Source: an uncultured Butyrivibrio sp.
Lineage (GTDB): Bacteria > Bacillota > Clostridia > Lachnospirales > Lachnospiraceae
Direction of reading: 5' to 3'
Assembly: GCA_945928575.1 (NCBI GenBank)
Contig: CAMENP010000011.1
Coordinates: 1 to 64,000 of the forward strand
Length of the DNA stretch: 64,000 nucleotides
Position numbers and translations under genes: made by a program. The notes under the pieces were generated by a model that saw only the letters and a list, made by a program, of their open reading frames with translations, made no database searches and was not told the origin of the DNA. Below are positions 35,847 to 45,201 of this stretch, piece by piece. Position 1 is the first letter of the stretch. The number at the start of each line of letters is the position of its first letter.

Positions 35847-37778
35847 TTAATTTCCAAATAAGCTTGAAAGCTGTGATGTCTGGGACTGCAGTTTGGAAAG
35901 AGCACTCTCCATCTTAGAGAACTTCTTGTAATACGAATCCTCTATGTTCTTAAGTTTCTCTTCCCAGTCGCTTACTTTCTTATTATATTCACTGTACTGG
36001 CTTGACATTTCCTTATCATTGTAGATGGTAAATGCACTGCTGAGCGATGTTGCCGACATTTTATCGCTTAACTTATCATACAGGTTCTGTGAAAGTGTCT
36101 GGAAATATTCCATAACAGTATCCGGGTCATTGGCAATGGCCGCCATCAATTTATCTGAATTGGATGACGTAAGGGTGTCCTCTGAATCTCCGTCGATATG
36201 GAATTTACCTCTGTCCTTCTGTTCTGTAGTAAAATAGCTTCCGGTTGATATGCCAAATGAAGCAATATTGTATTTAACTCCGTCTTTCTCGATGGAAGTG
36301 GAATAAAATACATTCTTAAGTGCCGATGATAGGCTTCCAAGCGTTCCGTCTTTACGAAGGAGAGCTTTCTTGACTTTATCTTCCCACTCTTCTATCTGCT
36401 TATCGGTCATCGCCTCTTTCTCATCATCGGTAAGCGGTTCATATCCCTTAGCTGATTCGGCATAATACTGTTCATCGATATTTCCGATCATCTCATTATA
36501 TCCCTTAAGGAGTTCACGGATCTTATCGTATATTCCCTGTGTATCAACCGAAGTAGTTATCGTAACAGCACTCTGTGTTGTGTTCTTAACATCTATTGTA
36601 AGTCCGTTGATTGAGAATGAGTTGGTGCTTCCTGTAAAAGTAGCTCCGTTAAGCTTAATCTCGGCATCCTGCGCAACAATTCTCGCAGAATCTGCTGAGT
36701 TGGTATATATTCCTTCATTCACTATCTTCTGTGCTGCCGCAATTTCGCCATTAACCTGTCCGCTTATGGTATCCTTGATCTTAGCATTGGCCTCATTCAT
36801 GGCTGCTTCAAGTTTGGATGAATCCGCAAGAAGAGCATTGTTATCATCAAGTTCTTTGGTATACTTGATGATTTTATCGTTAAGCTCATCCTTTGCCTTG
36901 TTGTATTCTTCCTCTGTCTTGTAATCGTCTTCCCATTTGTAATCGTCGGCTGTGATTTTCTTCAGCTTGGATTCAGCAGATTCTTTATTTGACTTGGCGC
37001 TCTTGGCAAGTCCTTCTATGTATTTAGTATAACTCTCGGTTGTGTATTTGGCTTTCTCATATCTGGATGAGATTAAATCATCGGCATTGGCGGAAGCCAT
37101 TTTCTTGTAATATGCAACCTCAGCGCTTTCATCACCATTAACATCAGTTGCCGAGTAAAGACCTAATTTCTGTAATGCTGCAAGACCTGCCTCATCGCCT
37201 GCCGTAAGTGTAAATTCACCATCCGCTCCGGACTCCGTTGAGCTTACAAAAAACCTCTGGCTTGTAGCATCAAAGCTTGCACTCACGCTTGTGCCCTTTA
37301 ACTTCGATGCAAGTCCTGCAAGTGTAGTATCTCCGTCAAGTGTTACAAATGTATTGTTAATCTTAAGAGTTCCTTCGGTAATACCCAACTCGCTTAACTT
37401 GGTATTGGCTGACACCTTGGCACCGTTCGCATCCGTAACCTTGCCGCCGGTCAGATATCCCGATGTCGCAAGTCTCGTAACTTCAAGTGACTGCGTGCTT
37501 GCCGTTGCCCCGCTCGCTGCCTTGACAGATGCTATTGCTGTATCCGATATGGATGCCGATCTTAAATTATATCCCGAAGAATATCTCATTTTGGACAATG
37601 TGCTCGTATAGAAGCTATATACCTTGGTATTGGTAGCCTTCCAGGCCGCCGTCTTCCACTCGTGCTTTGTTCTGGCTTTAACGTATTTATCTTTCTTGGT
37701 CGAGTATGCTGACACAAGCTCTTTAACCATAGAATCGGTATCAAGTCCTGAATTAAGTCCTGTAAGTCTTATCGCCAT
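35847..37778 (-). CDS. fliD: Flagellar filament cap protein FliD (HAP2)
   Basis: 643 residues. It forms the filament-tip cap that folds flagellin into place. The N-terminus has the family start (MAIRLTGLNSGLDTDSMVKE) and the FliD_N core with LEVTRLA. FliD_C follows with an INGLTIDVKNTTQSAVTIT type stretch (~390-410), and the C-terminal coiled coil ends KLQSQTSQLSSLFGN. A Lys/Glu-rich helical insert lies at ~235-330. In operon with flaG upstream and fliS downstream. Confidence 0.95.
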   Translation of the reverse strand: MAIRLTGLNSGLDTDSMVKELVSAYSTKKDKYVKARTKHEWKTAAWKATNTKVYSFYTSTLSKMRYSSGYNLRSASISDTAIASVKAASGATASTQSLEVTRLATSGYLTGGKVTDANGAKVSANTKLSELGITEGTLKINNTFVTLDGDTTLAGLASKLKGTSVSASFDATSQRFFVSSTESGADGEFTLTAGDEAGLAALQKLGLYSATDVNGDESAEVAYYKKMASANADDLISSRYEKAKYTTESYTKYIEGLAKSAKSNKESAESKLKKITADDYKWEDDYKTEEEYNKAKDELNDKIIKYTKELDDNNALLADSSKLEAAMNEANAKIKDTISGQVNGEIAAAQKIVNEGIYTNSADSARIVAQDAEIKLNGATFTGSTNSFSINGLTIDVKNTTQSAVTITTSVDTQGIYDKIRELLKGYNEMIGNIDEQYYAESAKGYEPLTDDEKEAMTDKQIEEWEDKVKKALLRKDGTLGSLSSALKNVFYSTSIEKDGVKYNIASFGISTGSYFTTEQKDRGKFHIDGDSEDTLTSSNSDKLMAAIANDPDTVMEYFQTLSQNLYDKLSDKMSATSLSSAFTIYNDKEMSSQYSEYNKKVSDWEEKLKNIEDSYYKKFSKMESALSKLQSQTSQLSSLFGN

Positions 37779-37792
37779 AATATCTCTCCTAT

Positions 37793-38191
37793 CTATCCTC
37801 TTTCATCAAGAAACATTCCTGCAAGTTCCCAGACTTTCGCTATCATATCAAGAGTCTCCTCTGCCGGGAACTCCTTGATTACCTTGTCCGAGTCCTTGTC
37901 AACTATTTTGATGGTTACACGGTTCGTCTTCTCGTGATAGCCGTATTCAGCGACTGTATTAGGGTTAATCTTCTTATTAATGTCTGAAATAGCCTGCTTA
38001 ACCGTCTTGTCGGAAGGCGTGTTGCCCACCGCCTTGTCCTCAGAATAACGGTCGTCCTGATTAACTGTGCTCTGTTCTGTAGATGCTGCCGCTTCACTTG
38101 TAGTAGTAAAATCCGGCTTCGAAATCGGAGCACTGACATCCATTGTCCTATACGATTTCGAGCTGTCATTAGAAATTGAATCAATTGTCAT
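37793..38191 (-). CDS. flaG: FlaG family flagellar protein
   Basis: 132 residues from the ATG following GGAGGTGTTATA. A low-complexity Ser/Thr N-terminus is followed by the conserved FlaG core with VTIKIVDKDSDKVIKEFPAE and a C-terminal helix. FlaG affects filament length or structure and commonly precedes fliD, as here. Translation in the long frame from 38218 is less likely. Confidence 0.85.
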   Translation of the reverse strand: MTIDSISNDSSKSYRTMDVSAPISKPDFTTTSEAAASTEQSTVNQDDRYSEDKAVGNTPSDKTVKQAISDINKKINPNTVAEYGYHEKTNRVTIKIVDKDSDKVIKEFPAEETLDMIAKVWELAGMFLDERG

Positions 38192-38270
38192 TATAACACC
38201 TCCATGTGCCTTTAACAAAACTCTATGTATCTTTTTACTTATTTCGGCTGCACGCCAAAAATAGTTTATA

Positions 38271-38489
38271 TTATTTAAGCAAATTTTTCAATGCTTCCAT
38301 ACCGGATGCCTTGCTTGCTGCTTCATTCGATTCCTGTATCTGAAGATACACTTCCTTGCGGTACACCGGTACACTCTTCGGCGCCGTAATACCTATTTTG
38401 ACCTGATCGCCCTTAATCTCAAGGATGGTAATTTCAGTATCATTGTTGATTACAATGGATTCATTCTTTTTTCTTGATAATGCTAACAT
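38271..38489 (-). CDS. csrA: Carbon storage regulator CsrA
   Basis: 72 residues, start MLALSRKKNESIVI, with the RNA-binding strand and the helix region GITAPKSVPVYRKEVY. CsrA dimers bind GGA in hairpin loops; in motile Firmicutes the main target is the flagellin leader, which here carries a fitting hairpin. The start overlaps the fliW stop by 7 nt. FliW binds and inhibits CsrA, and flagellin binding to FliW completes the switch. Confidence 0.97.
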   Translation of the reverse strand: MLALSRKKNESIVINNDTEITILEIKGDQVKIGITAPKSVPVYRKEVYLQIQESNEAASKASGMEALKNLLK

Positions 38490-38953
38490 TTACCTTCCTC
38501 CTTCTTAAGACCCTGGACATAGTCGTATACATTATATCTTACCTGGTATTCTTCGTTGTTCACTATTATCTGGCAGCCTTTTCTGGTATCGGTATTGATA
38601 ACAAGCGGCGCTTTTAAATTGGCCGTCATCTTGGTAAGGTCGGAAGGTACCGTAAGTACCACAAGTACAAATACGTCCTCCGGCTTATCTATTCCACCGA
38701 TTGACTCAAGCCACTCGTCTTCAACTACCGGATTATATCCGTTATATATATGTGTCGGGTCGGCAACCGGAAATGCAAGCTGTGGCTCTTCCATTGACTG
38801 AAGCCACATTATACTCTTTGAAGATTCTTTCTCCGCGTCAAAAATAAGTGCGTATTTATGATATTCTTCAAAACCTATTATGCCGTTCTTAAAATCGATG
38901 ATTTTATCGTCTTCAATATCTATTTCACCAAATAATCTGGAATTAATCTGCAT
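38483..38953 (-). CDS. fliW: Flagellar assembly factor FliW
   Basis: 156 residues, start MQINSRLFGEIDIEDDKIID, with the conserved GIIGFEEYHKYALI. FliW is the antagonist of CsrA and partner of flagellin. It overlaps csrA, giving equal translation of both. Position after flgL matches Bacillus. Confidence 0.96.
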   Translation of the reverse strand: MQINSRLFGEIDIEDDKIIDFKNGIIGFEEYHKYALIFDAEKESSKSIMWLQSMEEPQLAFPVADPTHIYNGYNPVVEDEWLESIGGIDKPEDVFVLVVLTVPSDLTKMTANLKAPLVINTDTRKGCQIIVNNEEYQVRYNVYDYVQGLKKEEGKC

Positions 38954-38972
38954 ATTTACCTTCTCCTTTTAC

Positions 38973-40439
38973 TTAAATGTAATCAAGCAGTGACTGTTTT
39001 ACACACGATGCCGCTGCATTCAGTGCAGCCTGATAAAGAGTCTTGGCTGAAGCGTAATTTACTACAATTTCTTCGAGATCCGCGTCCTCATTCTGTGACT
39101 TAAGATCTTTAAATGTCGTCTGCTGCTCTGTAAGTCTGCTCTTGGCAAGGCTGAGTCTCGCATCTCTTGCACCGAGATCCGCTATCTGTAAGTCAACCGA
39201 CTGCTGATATGCTTTAACCCTCGGCATTTCTTTGGAAAAAAGCTTCTTCATACTGTCCTTGGCATAGTCAAGTTCTTTATTTGATGCATCGATCATTGTC
39301 TGTATCTTTTCTTTCTCAGTATCCGAATATACCGAGCTTTCTTTCATTGCTTTGAGTTTGGATATCTTATCCTCGATATCGGAAACCTGCTGCAATGCAT
39401 TGCACATATCGTCAACATCTCTTGCAATGTCATGGCTCAATGTCTGGTTACCGAGTGTATTAACCTGAAGGTCCTGCGCATAATTAATAGTATATGTGAT
39501 ATACTGTCCGCCGTCTTTCTGATGATATTCCTTAATATCGGCAGGGTCTGTTATATCCTGACATTCATAATACATTTCAGGCCTTACATCCCCCTTGGCA
39601 AAGCCCTCTTTCTCATATGTGAATTCTATATCTTTGGCATCCTTGACAGTCTCATACATATTATCCGATATGAGCAGCTCACCTGTATCATATACATAAT
39701 AAAAATCATCTGTGGCGTTACCGTTTTCAAGTAATTCCTGATACTCGTTGTATGTTACCGCGGTAGGTGTATAATCAGTTCCGTCTATACTTATTGCTCC
39801 GAAATTATCCTTGGAACAGCCTGAATATGCAAGTCTTAATCTATATACCTTATCTGCTTCAGGCATATCTGCAGCCGGTATGTCCGTTATATTGGTAACA
39901 TCAACGGAATTCTTCATAACGCTTACCTGATCAAGATCCGAAGCCTTTAATTTCTGCGGGATTCTGTATTTCAGCGATGCAGCCTCTGTTGCATCGGTAA
40001 ATGTAAATGAAGTATCCGTTCTGTATCCGGTAAAACAATATCTTCCGGCATAGTTGGCGTTGGCTTCTGTATACACGGCTTCCTTATACTGGTTAAGAAC
40101 CTGGATAATCGCGCTCCTGTTCTCAATCGTAAACTGGTCAGATGCGCCCTGTGTACATAATTCATAAATATCTCCGAGTGCACTGTCCATATTGTCAAGG
40201 GCGCTCTCGGTTATTCCGATCCATGACTCAGCCTCCGGTATATTGTTTGTAAGATACATACTTATCTCTGACAGGCTTGAGCGGAGAGAAAGCGCTCTTA
40301 TCGCAATGATCGGATCATCCGAAGGTCTTGTTATTTTCTTTTCGGTACCCATCTGGTTCTCAGCGCTGCTTAAGTTCGTCTTGGAACTGTTAACATTACG
40401 CATTGTTGAATTTATCATCATTGTGTTGGTAATTCTCAT
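38973..40439 (-). CDS. flgL: Flagellar hook-associated protein FlgL (HAP3)
   Basis: 488 residues. Hook-filament junction protein with flagellin-like ends: MRITNTMMINSTMRNVNSSK at the N-terminus with KITRPSDDPIIAIRA, and a C-terminal helix ending QAALNAAASCVKQSLLDYI. The central part (~170-310) is longer than in the Bacillus protein. Directly downstream of the flgK pair. Confidence 0.93.
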   Translation of the reverse strand: MRITNTMMINSTMRNVNSSKTNLSSAENQMGTEKKITRPSDDPIIAIRALSLRSSLSEISMYLTNNIPEAESWIGITESALDNMDSALGDIYELCTQGASDQFTIENRSAIIQVLNQYKEAVYTEANANYAGRYCFTGYRTDTSFTFTDATEAASLKYRIPQKLKASDLDQVSVMKNSVDVTNITDIPAADMPEADKVYRLRLAYSGCSKDNFGAISIDGTDYTPTAVTYNEYQELLENGNATDDFYYVYDTGELLISDNMYETVKDAKDIEFTYEKEGFAKGDVRPEMYYECQDITDPADIKEYHQKDGGQYITYTINYAQDLQVNTLGNQTLSHDIARDVDDMCNALQQVSDIEDKISKLKAMKESSVYSDTEKEKIQTMIDASNKELDYAKDSMKKLFSKEMPRVKAYQQSVDLQIADLGARDARLSLAKSRLTEQQTTFKDLKSQNEDADLEEIVVNYASAKTLYQAALNAAASCVKQSLLDYI

Positions 40440-40456
40440 TATCTCATCCTCCTATC

Positions 40457-42082
40457 CTATACTCCGGTTTCCTGGATTAACTTGTCGTAAATTTCCTGCA
40501 TTACCGAAACCACCTTGGATGCAAGGCCGTATGCTTCTTTATATTTAACCATATCAACAGCTTCTTCATCTTCATCGACACCGCCGACCGAAAGTCTCTG
40601 GTTATTGATAGTATCTTTAATATTATTATAATTTGAAGCAAATGTTTTTGCTCTTGCAGTATCTATGTAAGCTACCGATACCATTGACTGAAGGTATTCA
40701 AGAAAAGTACCGTTATTGATAGTTTCCTTCTCCTTAAGGGCATAAAGTGCATCAGCCATATCACTGTTTGCCGCGCCCTGTGCATCATCAAATGAATGTG
40801 GAAGAAGCGAAATATCTCTTATTATATCCGGGTTAACCGTAACGCCTGCAGCCGAGATATATTCTTCGCCATATTTGGATGTAAAGAAATCTATCGGCGG
40901 TTCACCGTTTCTATCGCCTTTAGCGATAACTGCATTAAATTCGGATGTTATTGCCCTTACAAATTCATTAAGCTGTGATTGGTAATACGGCACTCCTTTA
41001 TAATCCGAGTTACGGTACTGGTCAACATAAACCGTCAATTCCTTGGTATACCCCTGTGCCTTATACTGTTCATATTCAGTTTCGGTAAGATCCTGCACAT
41101 CAACCACTTTACCATCGGCATCCTTTAAGAAATTACCGTCAGCATCTTTCAATCCGACTACTTCATAGCAGTCATTGCAGCCATCACGCACATCTATTGC
41201 AGCTTTTAAGGAACCGCTTAAACTGCTTCTGTACATATTGAATTCCATTCCGTTGTTCCACGAAAATTCCACAAGACCGTTTATGTCGCTTGCGTTACGC
41301 TTATCTCCCGCTGCTCTCGGCGTGCATACGATCTGGTTATAATCGTATCCGTCAACAAGTGAATACCCGTCAACATATACACAAAATTCCGTAACTCCGT
41401 TACCTACCTCAGTCTCTTTAACCGTTGTGTTAATGTATCCCGATAATTCATCTATCAGTAATGCTCTCGCGTCACGAAGGTCATTGGCTGCGCCTCCGTT
41501 AACCTCAATCGTATTAATCTGCTTATTAAGTGATGCTATTTCCTGTGCAACCGTGTTAATTGCATTGGCTGTCGACTTAACCTCGTCATCTGCCTGTTTC
41601 TGGACAGAATTAAGATTGGTTGTCATGGTATTAAAAAATTCCGATATGCTCTGAGCGTAGTTAACAAGCTGGTTTCTTGCCACAACGCTGTGCGGATCCT
41701 TGGTCAGTGAATTGACTGCCTCAAAAAGATTCTTATATTCCGTAGTAAATCCATCAAGATTAAACTCATCAAGATAATCTTCTATAAGTGTCGTATAAGA
41801 TTCAAGTGTTGAATAATTACCGCAGACTGAATTATTGTTCCAATATTTGGTATCATAATACGAACTTCTCAGCTGCTTGATCTCGGTCACGCTTACACCT
41901 GTTCCGACTGTACCGTAATTAGTATAAACCCTGATTGCGGATGATGCCTCCTGAACAGTCTGCTGCTTAGTATATCCCTTTGTGTTTACATTGGAGATAT
42001 TGTGCGCCGCCGTGTTGATCGCAAGGCCGCTTGCTCCGAGACCTGATGATGCAATTGTAAGTCCAAAAAAAGTATTAGCCAT
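40457..42082 (-). CDS. flgK: Flagellar hook-associated protein FlgK (HAP1), downstream copy
   Basis: 541 residues with the FlgK N-terminus (NTAAHNISNVNTKGYTKQQ) and the C-terminal coiled helix with EEAVDMVKYKEAYGLASKVV. The start ATG overlaps the stop of the upstream FlgK paralogue by 1 nt. Junction protein linking hook and filament. Two full-length copies are unusual; which is the canonical one is not clear. The final residues KLIQETGV resemble LINRTGA of the other copy. Confidence 0.9.
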   Translation of the reverse strand: MANTFFGLTIASSGLGASGLAINTAAHNISNVNTKGYTKQQTVQEASSAIRVYTNYGTVGTGVSVTEIKQLRSSYYDTKYWNNNSVCGNYSTLESYTTLIEDYLDEFNLDGFTTEYKNLFEAVNSLTKDPHSVVARNQLVNYAQSISEFFNTMTTNLNSVQKQADDEVKSTANAINTVAQEIASLNKQINTIEVNGGAANDLRDARALLIDELSGYINTTVKETEVGNGVTEFCVYVDGYSLVDGYDYNQIVCTPRAAGDKRNASDINGLVEFSWNNGMEFNMYRSSLSGSLKAAIDVRDGCNDCYEVVGLKDADGNFLKDADGKVVDVQDLTETEYEQYKAQGYTKELTVYVDQYRNSDYKGVPYYQSQLNEFVRAITSEFNAVIAKGDRNGEPPIDFFTSKYGEEYISAAGVTVNPDIIRDISLLPHSFDDAQGAANSDMADALYALKEKETINNGTFLEYLQSMVSVAYIDTARAKTFASNYNNIKDTINNQRLSVGGVDEDEEAVDMVKYKEAYGLASKVVSVMQEIYDKLIQETGV

Positions 42083-43812
42083 TACTGAGCTCCTGTTCTG
42101 TTAATCAAAGTTTCTATCATATCGCTGACAACGTTAACATATCTCGATGCTGCGTTATATGCCTGCTGATATTTGATCATGCTTCCGAGTTCCTCGTCAG
42201 AAGAAACTCCCATTACTTCCTGGCGCTTGTTATCGAGCTGGTTGGCAAGCTTGCTTTCATTGTCCGCCATGCTCTTATATATCTTACCGGTGGTGGCTAC
42301 ATCAAGCGTCATCGTCTCATAAAATTCCTCAAACGTCAGTCCGTGAAGTCCTCCGTTATAGTGGAGAGACTTATCATTAAATATATTAACAAGATCTTTG
42401 GCGAGATCATAATCATCCGCCCCGTCACTTGTCGTAAGTGCCATCTTGGAATAATCCTTCAAAATGTCGCTGTTAACCGTAATGTTATTGATCGAATAAG
42501 CTGACCTGTTGCCAAAAGTGTTGGTATCATTGCGCACATACATTGCCTTGCCGTCGATTACCTGTTCGGTATATCTCTCGGTATAATTTCTGGTAAAAAG
42601 CTCAATACCCGTACTTCCGTCCTTCGCCAACGGAGCTTTATCCGTATCGAGTATTGTGTACTGCGTACCGTCCGCTGCCGTATATGTAGTCTCCGGGCAG
42701 AAAATATCATTTATTTTCTCAACCATTCCGCTTATAAGCTTATCAAAATTAGCAAGCGTATTGACAATAATGGATGTATCACAACATTCCTTATATCTGT
42801 TATATTCGCCGAGTGCATCCTTGTAATCCTGGTCATTAACGCCGTCTGTATAATCGGCCGGATCCGGTTCGATCATGCTTGCAGCCGTCGGGCTTAATGT
42901 TCCTCTGGCAACCAGAAGGCCTTTAAGTCCTCCGATATCAGTATTATCTTCAGTGGAAATTGTAGTGTTGAGGTTATACACCGGCTGGTCCGCCATACCT
43001 CTCCATACGGGTTTGGCGAAATTGGAACCTTCTATTTTCTCGCATCCCATATAATTAACTGACAAATCATCTACAAAATGTACACCTTCAACGGATACTT
43101 CCACCACTCCGTTACTGTCTTCTTTATATGATACCTTACAATATTTTGAAAGTTCATCGAGAAGATTGTCTCTCTTATCACGCAGATCCATGGCCTGTTC
43201 GACATCATTGGCTTCTATTCTGGATATTCTTTTATTCAGATCCTTGATCGTATCGCCTATTTCATTAATTCTGTTAACCGTGCTGACTACCTCATCATCA
43301 ATCGTATTCTGATACTTGACAAGGCCGTTATATATCAACTGGGATTTATCGATAAATTCAACTGCACTCTGCGCCAGGGCTGCTCTTGAAACGAGATTGC
43401 CCGGTGCCTCGGCAACTTTATTGATGGATTCACGCAGATCCGAAATCGCACTCTGGAATGCAATTCCTTCAATTCCTTCGACACTTCCCATCTTAACTTC
43501 TATTTCATATACGGAATCGTATAATTTATCATAAAATGTCTGTCTTCCGTTCTCTTTACGGTATGCCATATCAAGAAAGATGTCTCTTACATGGCTTATT
43601 GTTGACACAGCAACGCCGAGACCGCTCTGTCCCTTATTAACCGTTGAAGTGGTTGAGACATAGTTATACATGGCATCCTTATTAACGACGCCCTGTCTTA
43701 CATATCCGGTTGTATTAACATTGGAAAGGTTATTGGCCGTTGTATTAAGTGAATTACTGCTGGTCCTTAATCCCGAAAGTCCAATATATAATCCGGTCAT
43801 CATGCTGCCCAT
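42082..43812 (-). CDS. flgK: FlgK paralogue, upstream copy
   Basis: 576 residues with the same architecture: LNTTANNLSNVNTTGYVRQG at the N-terminus and SSDEELGSMIKYQQAYNAAS near the C-terminus. It is longer and diverged from the downstream copy. Start follows AAAGGAGATACACGG. Both open frames look intact, so this is a retained duplication or two specialised junction proteins. Confidence 0.88.
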   Translation of the reverse strand: MGSMMTGLYIGLSGLRTSSNSLNTTANNLSNVNTTGYVRQGVVNKDAMYNYVSTTSTVNKGQSGLGVAVSTISHVRDIFLDMAYRKENGRQTFYDKLYDSVYEIEVKMGSVEGIEGIAFQSAISDLRESINKVAEAPGNLVSRAALAQSAVEFIDKSQLIYNGLVKYQNTIDDEVVSTVNRINEIGDTIKDLNKRISRIEANDVEQAMDLRDKRDNLLDELSKYCKVSYKEDSNGVVEVSVEGVHFVDDLSVNYMGCEKIEGSNFAKPVWRGMADQPVYNLNTTISTEDNTDIGGLKGLLVARGTLSPTAASMIEPDPADYTDGVNDQDYKDALGEYNRYKECCDTSIIVNTLANFDKLISGMVEKINDIFCPETTYTAADGTQYTILDTDKAPLAKDGSTGIELFTRNYTERYTEQVIDGKAMYVRNDTNTFGNRSAYSINNITVNSDILKDYSKMALTTSDGADDYDLAKDLVNIFNDKSLHYNGGLHGLTFEEFYETMTLDVATTGKIYKSMADNESKLANQLDNKRQEVMGVSSDEELGSMIKYQQAYNAASRYVNVVSDMIETLINRTGAQ

Positions 43813-43839
43813 TACCGTGTATCTCCTTTATATAAAAAA

Positions 43840-44352
43840 TTACTGCTTCGCATCAAATGAACCACTGGCCCCGAAACTGTCTCCCGTATATCCGGAATCA
43901 GAATAATTCGCGGTTGCCGGTGCCTGCCTCATGCTCTGCATTATATTAATCTCAAAATCTGCCATATCTATTGATTCCTGCAGAAGCTGTTTATTGCTTT
44001 CATTAACTCTGACCATATTGCCAAGAGTTGTCTTTAACTTATCATGTATCCGCCTAAGTGCGGCGCTCTCTGTTTCCTGACTGGCGAGAAGTTCTGCCAG
44101 ATGCTCAAGCGTGAGCGTATCCGGCTTCCTGTTAAGGACTATCGCGATATCATTCGTCGTCTCCGTCCTCTTCTTCTCAAGTGCGGTTATTCTCTCGACA
44201 ACCTGCTGCTCTCTGACAACCATCTCATTCAAAGCCGTCACATTACCTTCAACGATAATTCCCGTCTTCTCCATCGAGAGTTCCAAAAGTGTCTCATATT
44301 CTGTATTTTCTTTGTCAAGAACATCAATAAGTGTATCGATTAAACTTGCCAC
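43840..44352 (-). CDS. flgN: Flagellar export chaperone FlgN
   Basis: 170 residues, helical, with ENTEYETLLELSMEKTGIIV and EMVVREQQVVERITALEKKR. FlgN binds the FlgK/FlgL C-termini before export. GTG start 9 nt after AGGAGAAATGACAG. Order flgM-flgN-flgK as in Bacillus. The C-terminal tail after ~145 is Ser/Gly-rich. Confidence 0.85.
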   Translation of the reverse strand: MASLIDTLIDVLDKENTEYETLLELSMEKTGIIVEGNVTALNEMVVREQQVVERITALEKKRTETTNDIAIVLNRKPDTLTLEHLAELLASQETESAALRRIHDKLKTTLGNMVRVNESNKQLLQESIDMADFEINIMQSMRQAPATANYSDSGYTGDSFGASGSFDAKQ

Positions 44353-44364
44353 CTGTCATTTCTC

Positions 44365-44643
44365 CTAAAAAACTGTTGTGTTGTATTTAGCCGCAAGCTT
44401 CTCTGCCAATTCATCCGCGCTCACATTGTATTCTCCTGATGCAATACGTGCTTTCATTGAGGCAACCTTATCTTCCCTGATATCCGGTGCCGCTGCGACC
44501 GCCTGCTTGGCTATCTGGTAGTCTTTACCAAACTGTGAAATTTCGAGCTTATCACTGCCTTTTGATGCACGTACCTTACCGGTCTGCACCTTGCCTGTTG
44601 TTCTGTAAATCTGGCTGATCTGGTTATAAGCATCAATTCTCAT
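44365..44643 (-). CDS. flgM: Anti-sigma-28 factor FlgM
   Basis: 92 residues from the ATG after AAGGAGAGATAGCT. The N-terminus MRIDAYNQISQIYRT and the C-terminal sigma-binding helices (VASMKARIASGEYNVSADEL, AEKLAAKYN) are typical. FlgM holds sigma-28 until it is exported through the finished hook. It lies just behind its own sigma-28 promoter, giving the usual feedback loop. Confidence 0.93.
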   Translation of the reverse strand: MRIDAYNQISQIYRTTGKVQTGKVRASKGSDKLEISQFGKDYQIAKQAVAAAPDIREDKVASMKARIASGEYNVSADELAEKLAAKYNTTVF

Positions 44644-44684
44644 AGCTATCTCTCCTTCCATGAACAGATATTTGTCTAATTTAT

Positions 44685-44711
44685 TTATCGGAGAAACCCA
44701 CAAAATACTTA
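44685..44711 (-). promoter_or_regulatory. Sigma-28 promoter of flgM operon
   Basis: The minus strand reads TAAG, 15 nt, TCCGATAA, close to the sigma-28 consensus, about 35 nt before the flgM start and right after the yvyF terminator. It probably drives flgM-flgN-flgK-flgK-flgL-fliW-csrA-flaG-fliD-fliS-fliT. Confidence 0.85.
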
Positions 44712-44722
44712 TAGCAAATCGC

Positions 44723-44756
44723 AAAAAAATCGGACTCCGCTTCCACGGGGTCCGAT
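44723..44756 (-). terminator. Terminator after yvyF
   Basis: ATCGGACCCCG and CGGAGTCCGAT form an 11 bp stem with one G-U pair and a 6 nt loop, followed by TTTTTTTG on the minus strand. It separates recD2-comF-yvyF from the flgM operon. Confidence 0.9.
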
Positions 44757-44776
44757 AAAATATCATATATTATATA

Positions 44777-45187
44777 TTAGTTATCGAGAAATCTCATTCT
44801 GGCACCATCGCGTCTGTCCTTTATCGGAGCTGCGCCCGGCTTATCATCCCTGTATGCGCTGCCAAGTCCCTTCTGGATGGCATCCTTGCATTGTGGGCAG
44901 AAACGGCCTGACTTAATCGTGGCTCCGCATCTCTCACATTCAATTCCTATAGGCGAATCATCCGAAAACACAAGTCTCTCTTCTCTTATCCATCTCTCTA
45001 TCTGCATGATTGATACATCATTATCCTTGGAAATCTCAGGTATCGTAGCCTTCGGATTCTCTCTTATGTATTTCTTGACCTCTGCGAACTTCTCTTCAAG
45101 TTTCTCCATACACGCCGGGCAATAATAATATCCGCCGCCTATGTAATTAAATAGTCTTCCGCATCCTCTGCAATTCTTAACATCCAT
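44777..45187 (-). CDS. yvyF: Flagellar operon protein of the YvyF (TIGR03826) family
   Basis: 136 residues. An N-terminal zinc-ribbon (CRGCGRLFNYIGG ... YYCPAC), a helix-turn-helix-like middle (TIPEISKDNDVSIMQIERWI) and a second zinc pair (CERCGATIKSGRFCPQC). Function unknown; present between comF and flgM in many motile Firmicutes. ATG 45187 follows GGAGGCAGATTTATA. Ends before a terminator. Confidence 0.85.
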   Translation of the reverse strand: MDVKNCRGCGRLFNYIGGGYYYCPACMEKLEEKFAEVKKYIRENPKATIPEISKDNDVSIMQIERWIREERLVFSDDSPIGIECERCGATIKSGRFCPQCKDAIQKGLGSAYRDDKPGAAPIKDRRDGARMRFLDN

Positions 45188-45201
45188 TATAAATCTGCCT
45201 C

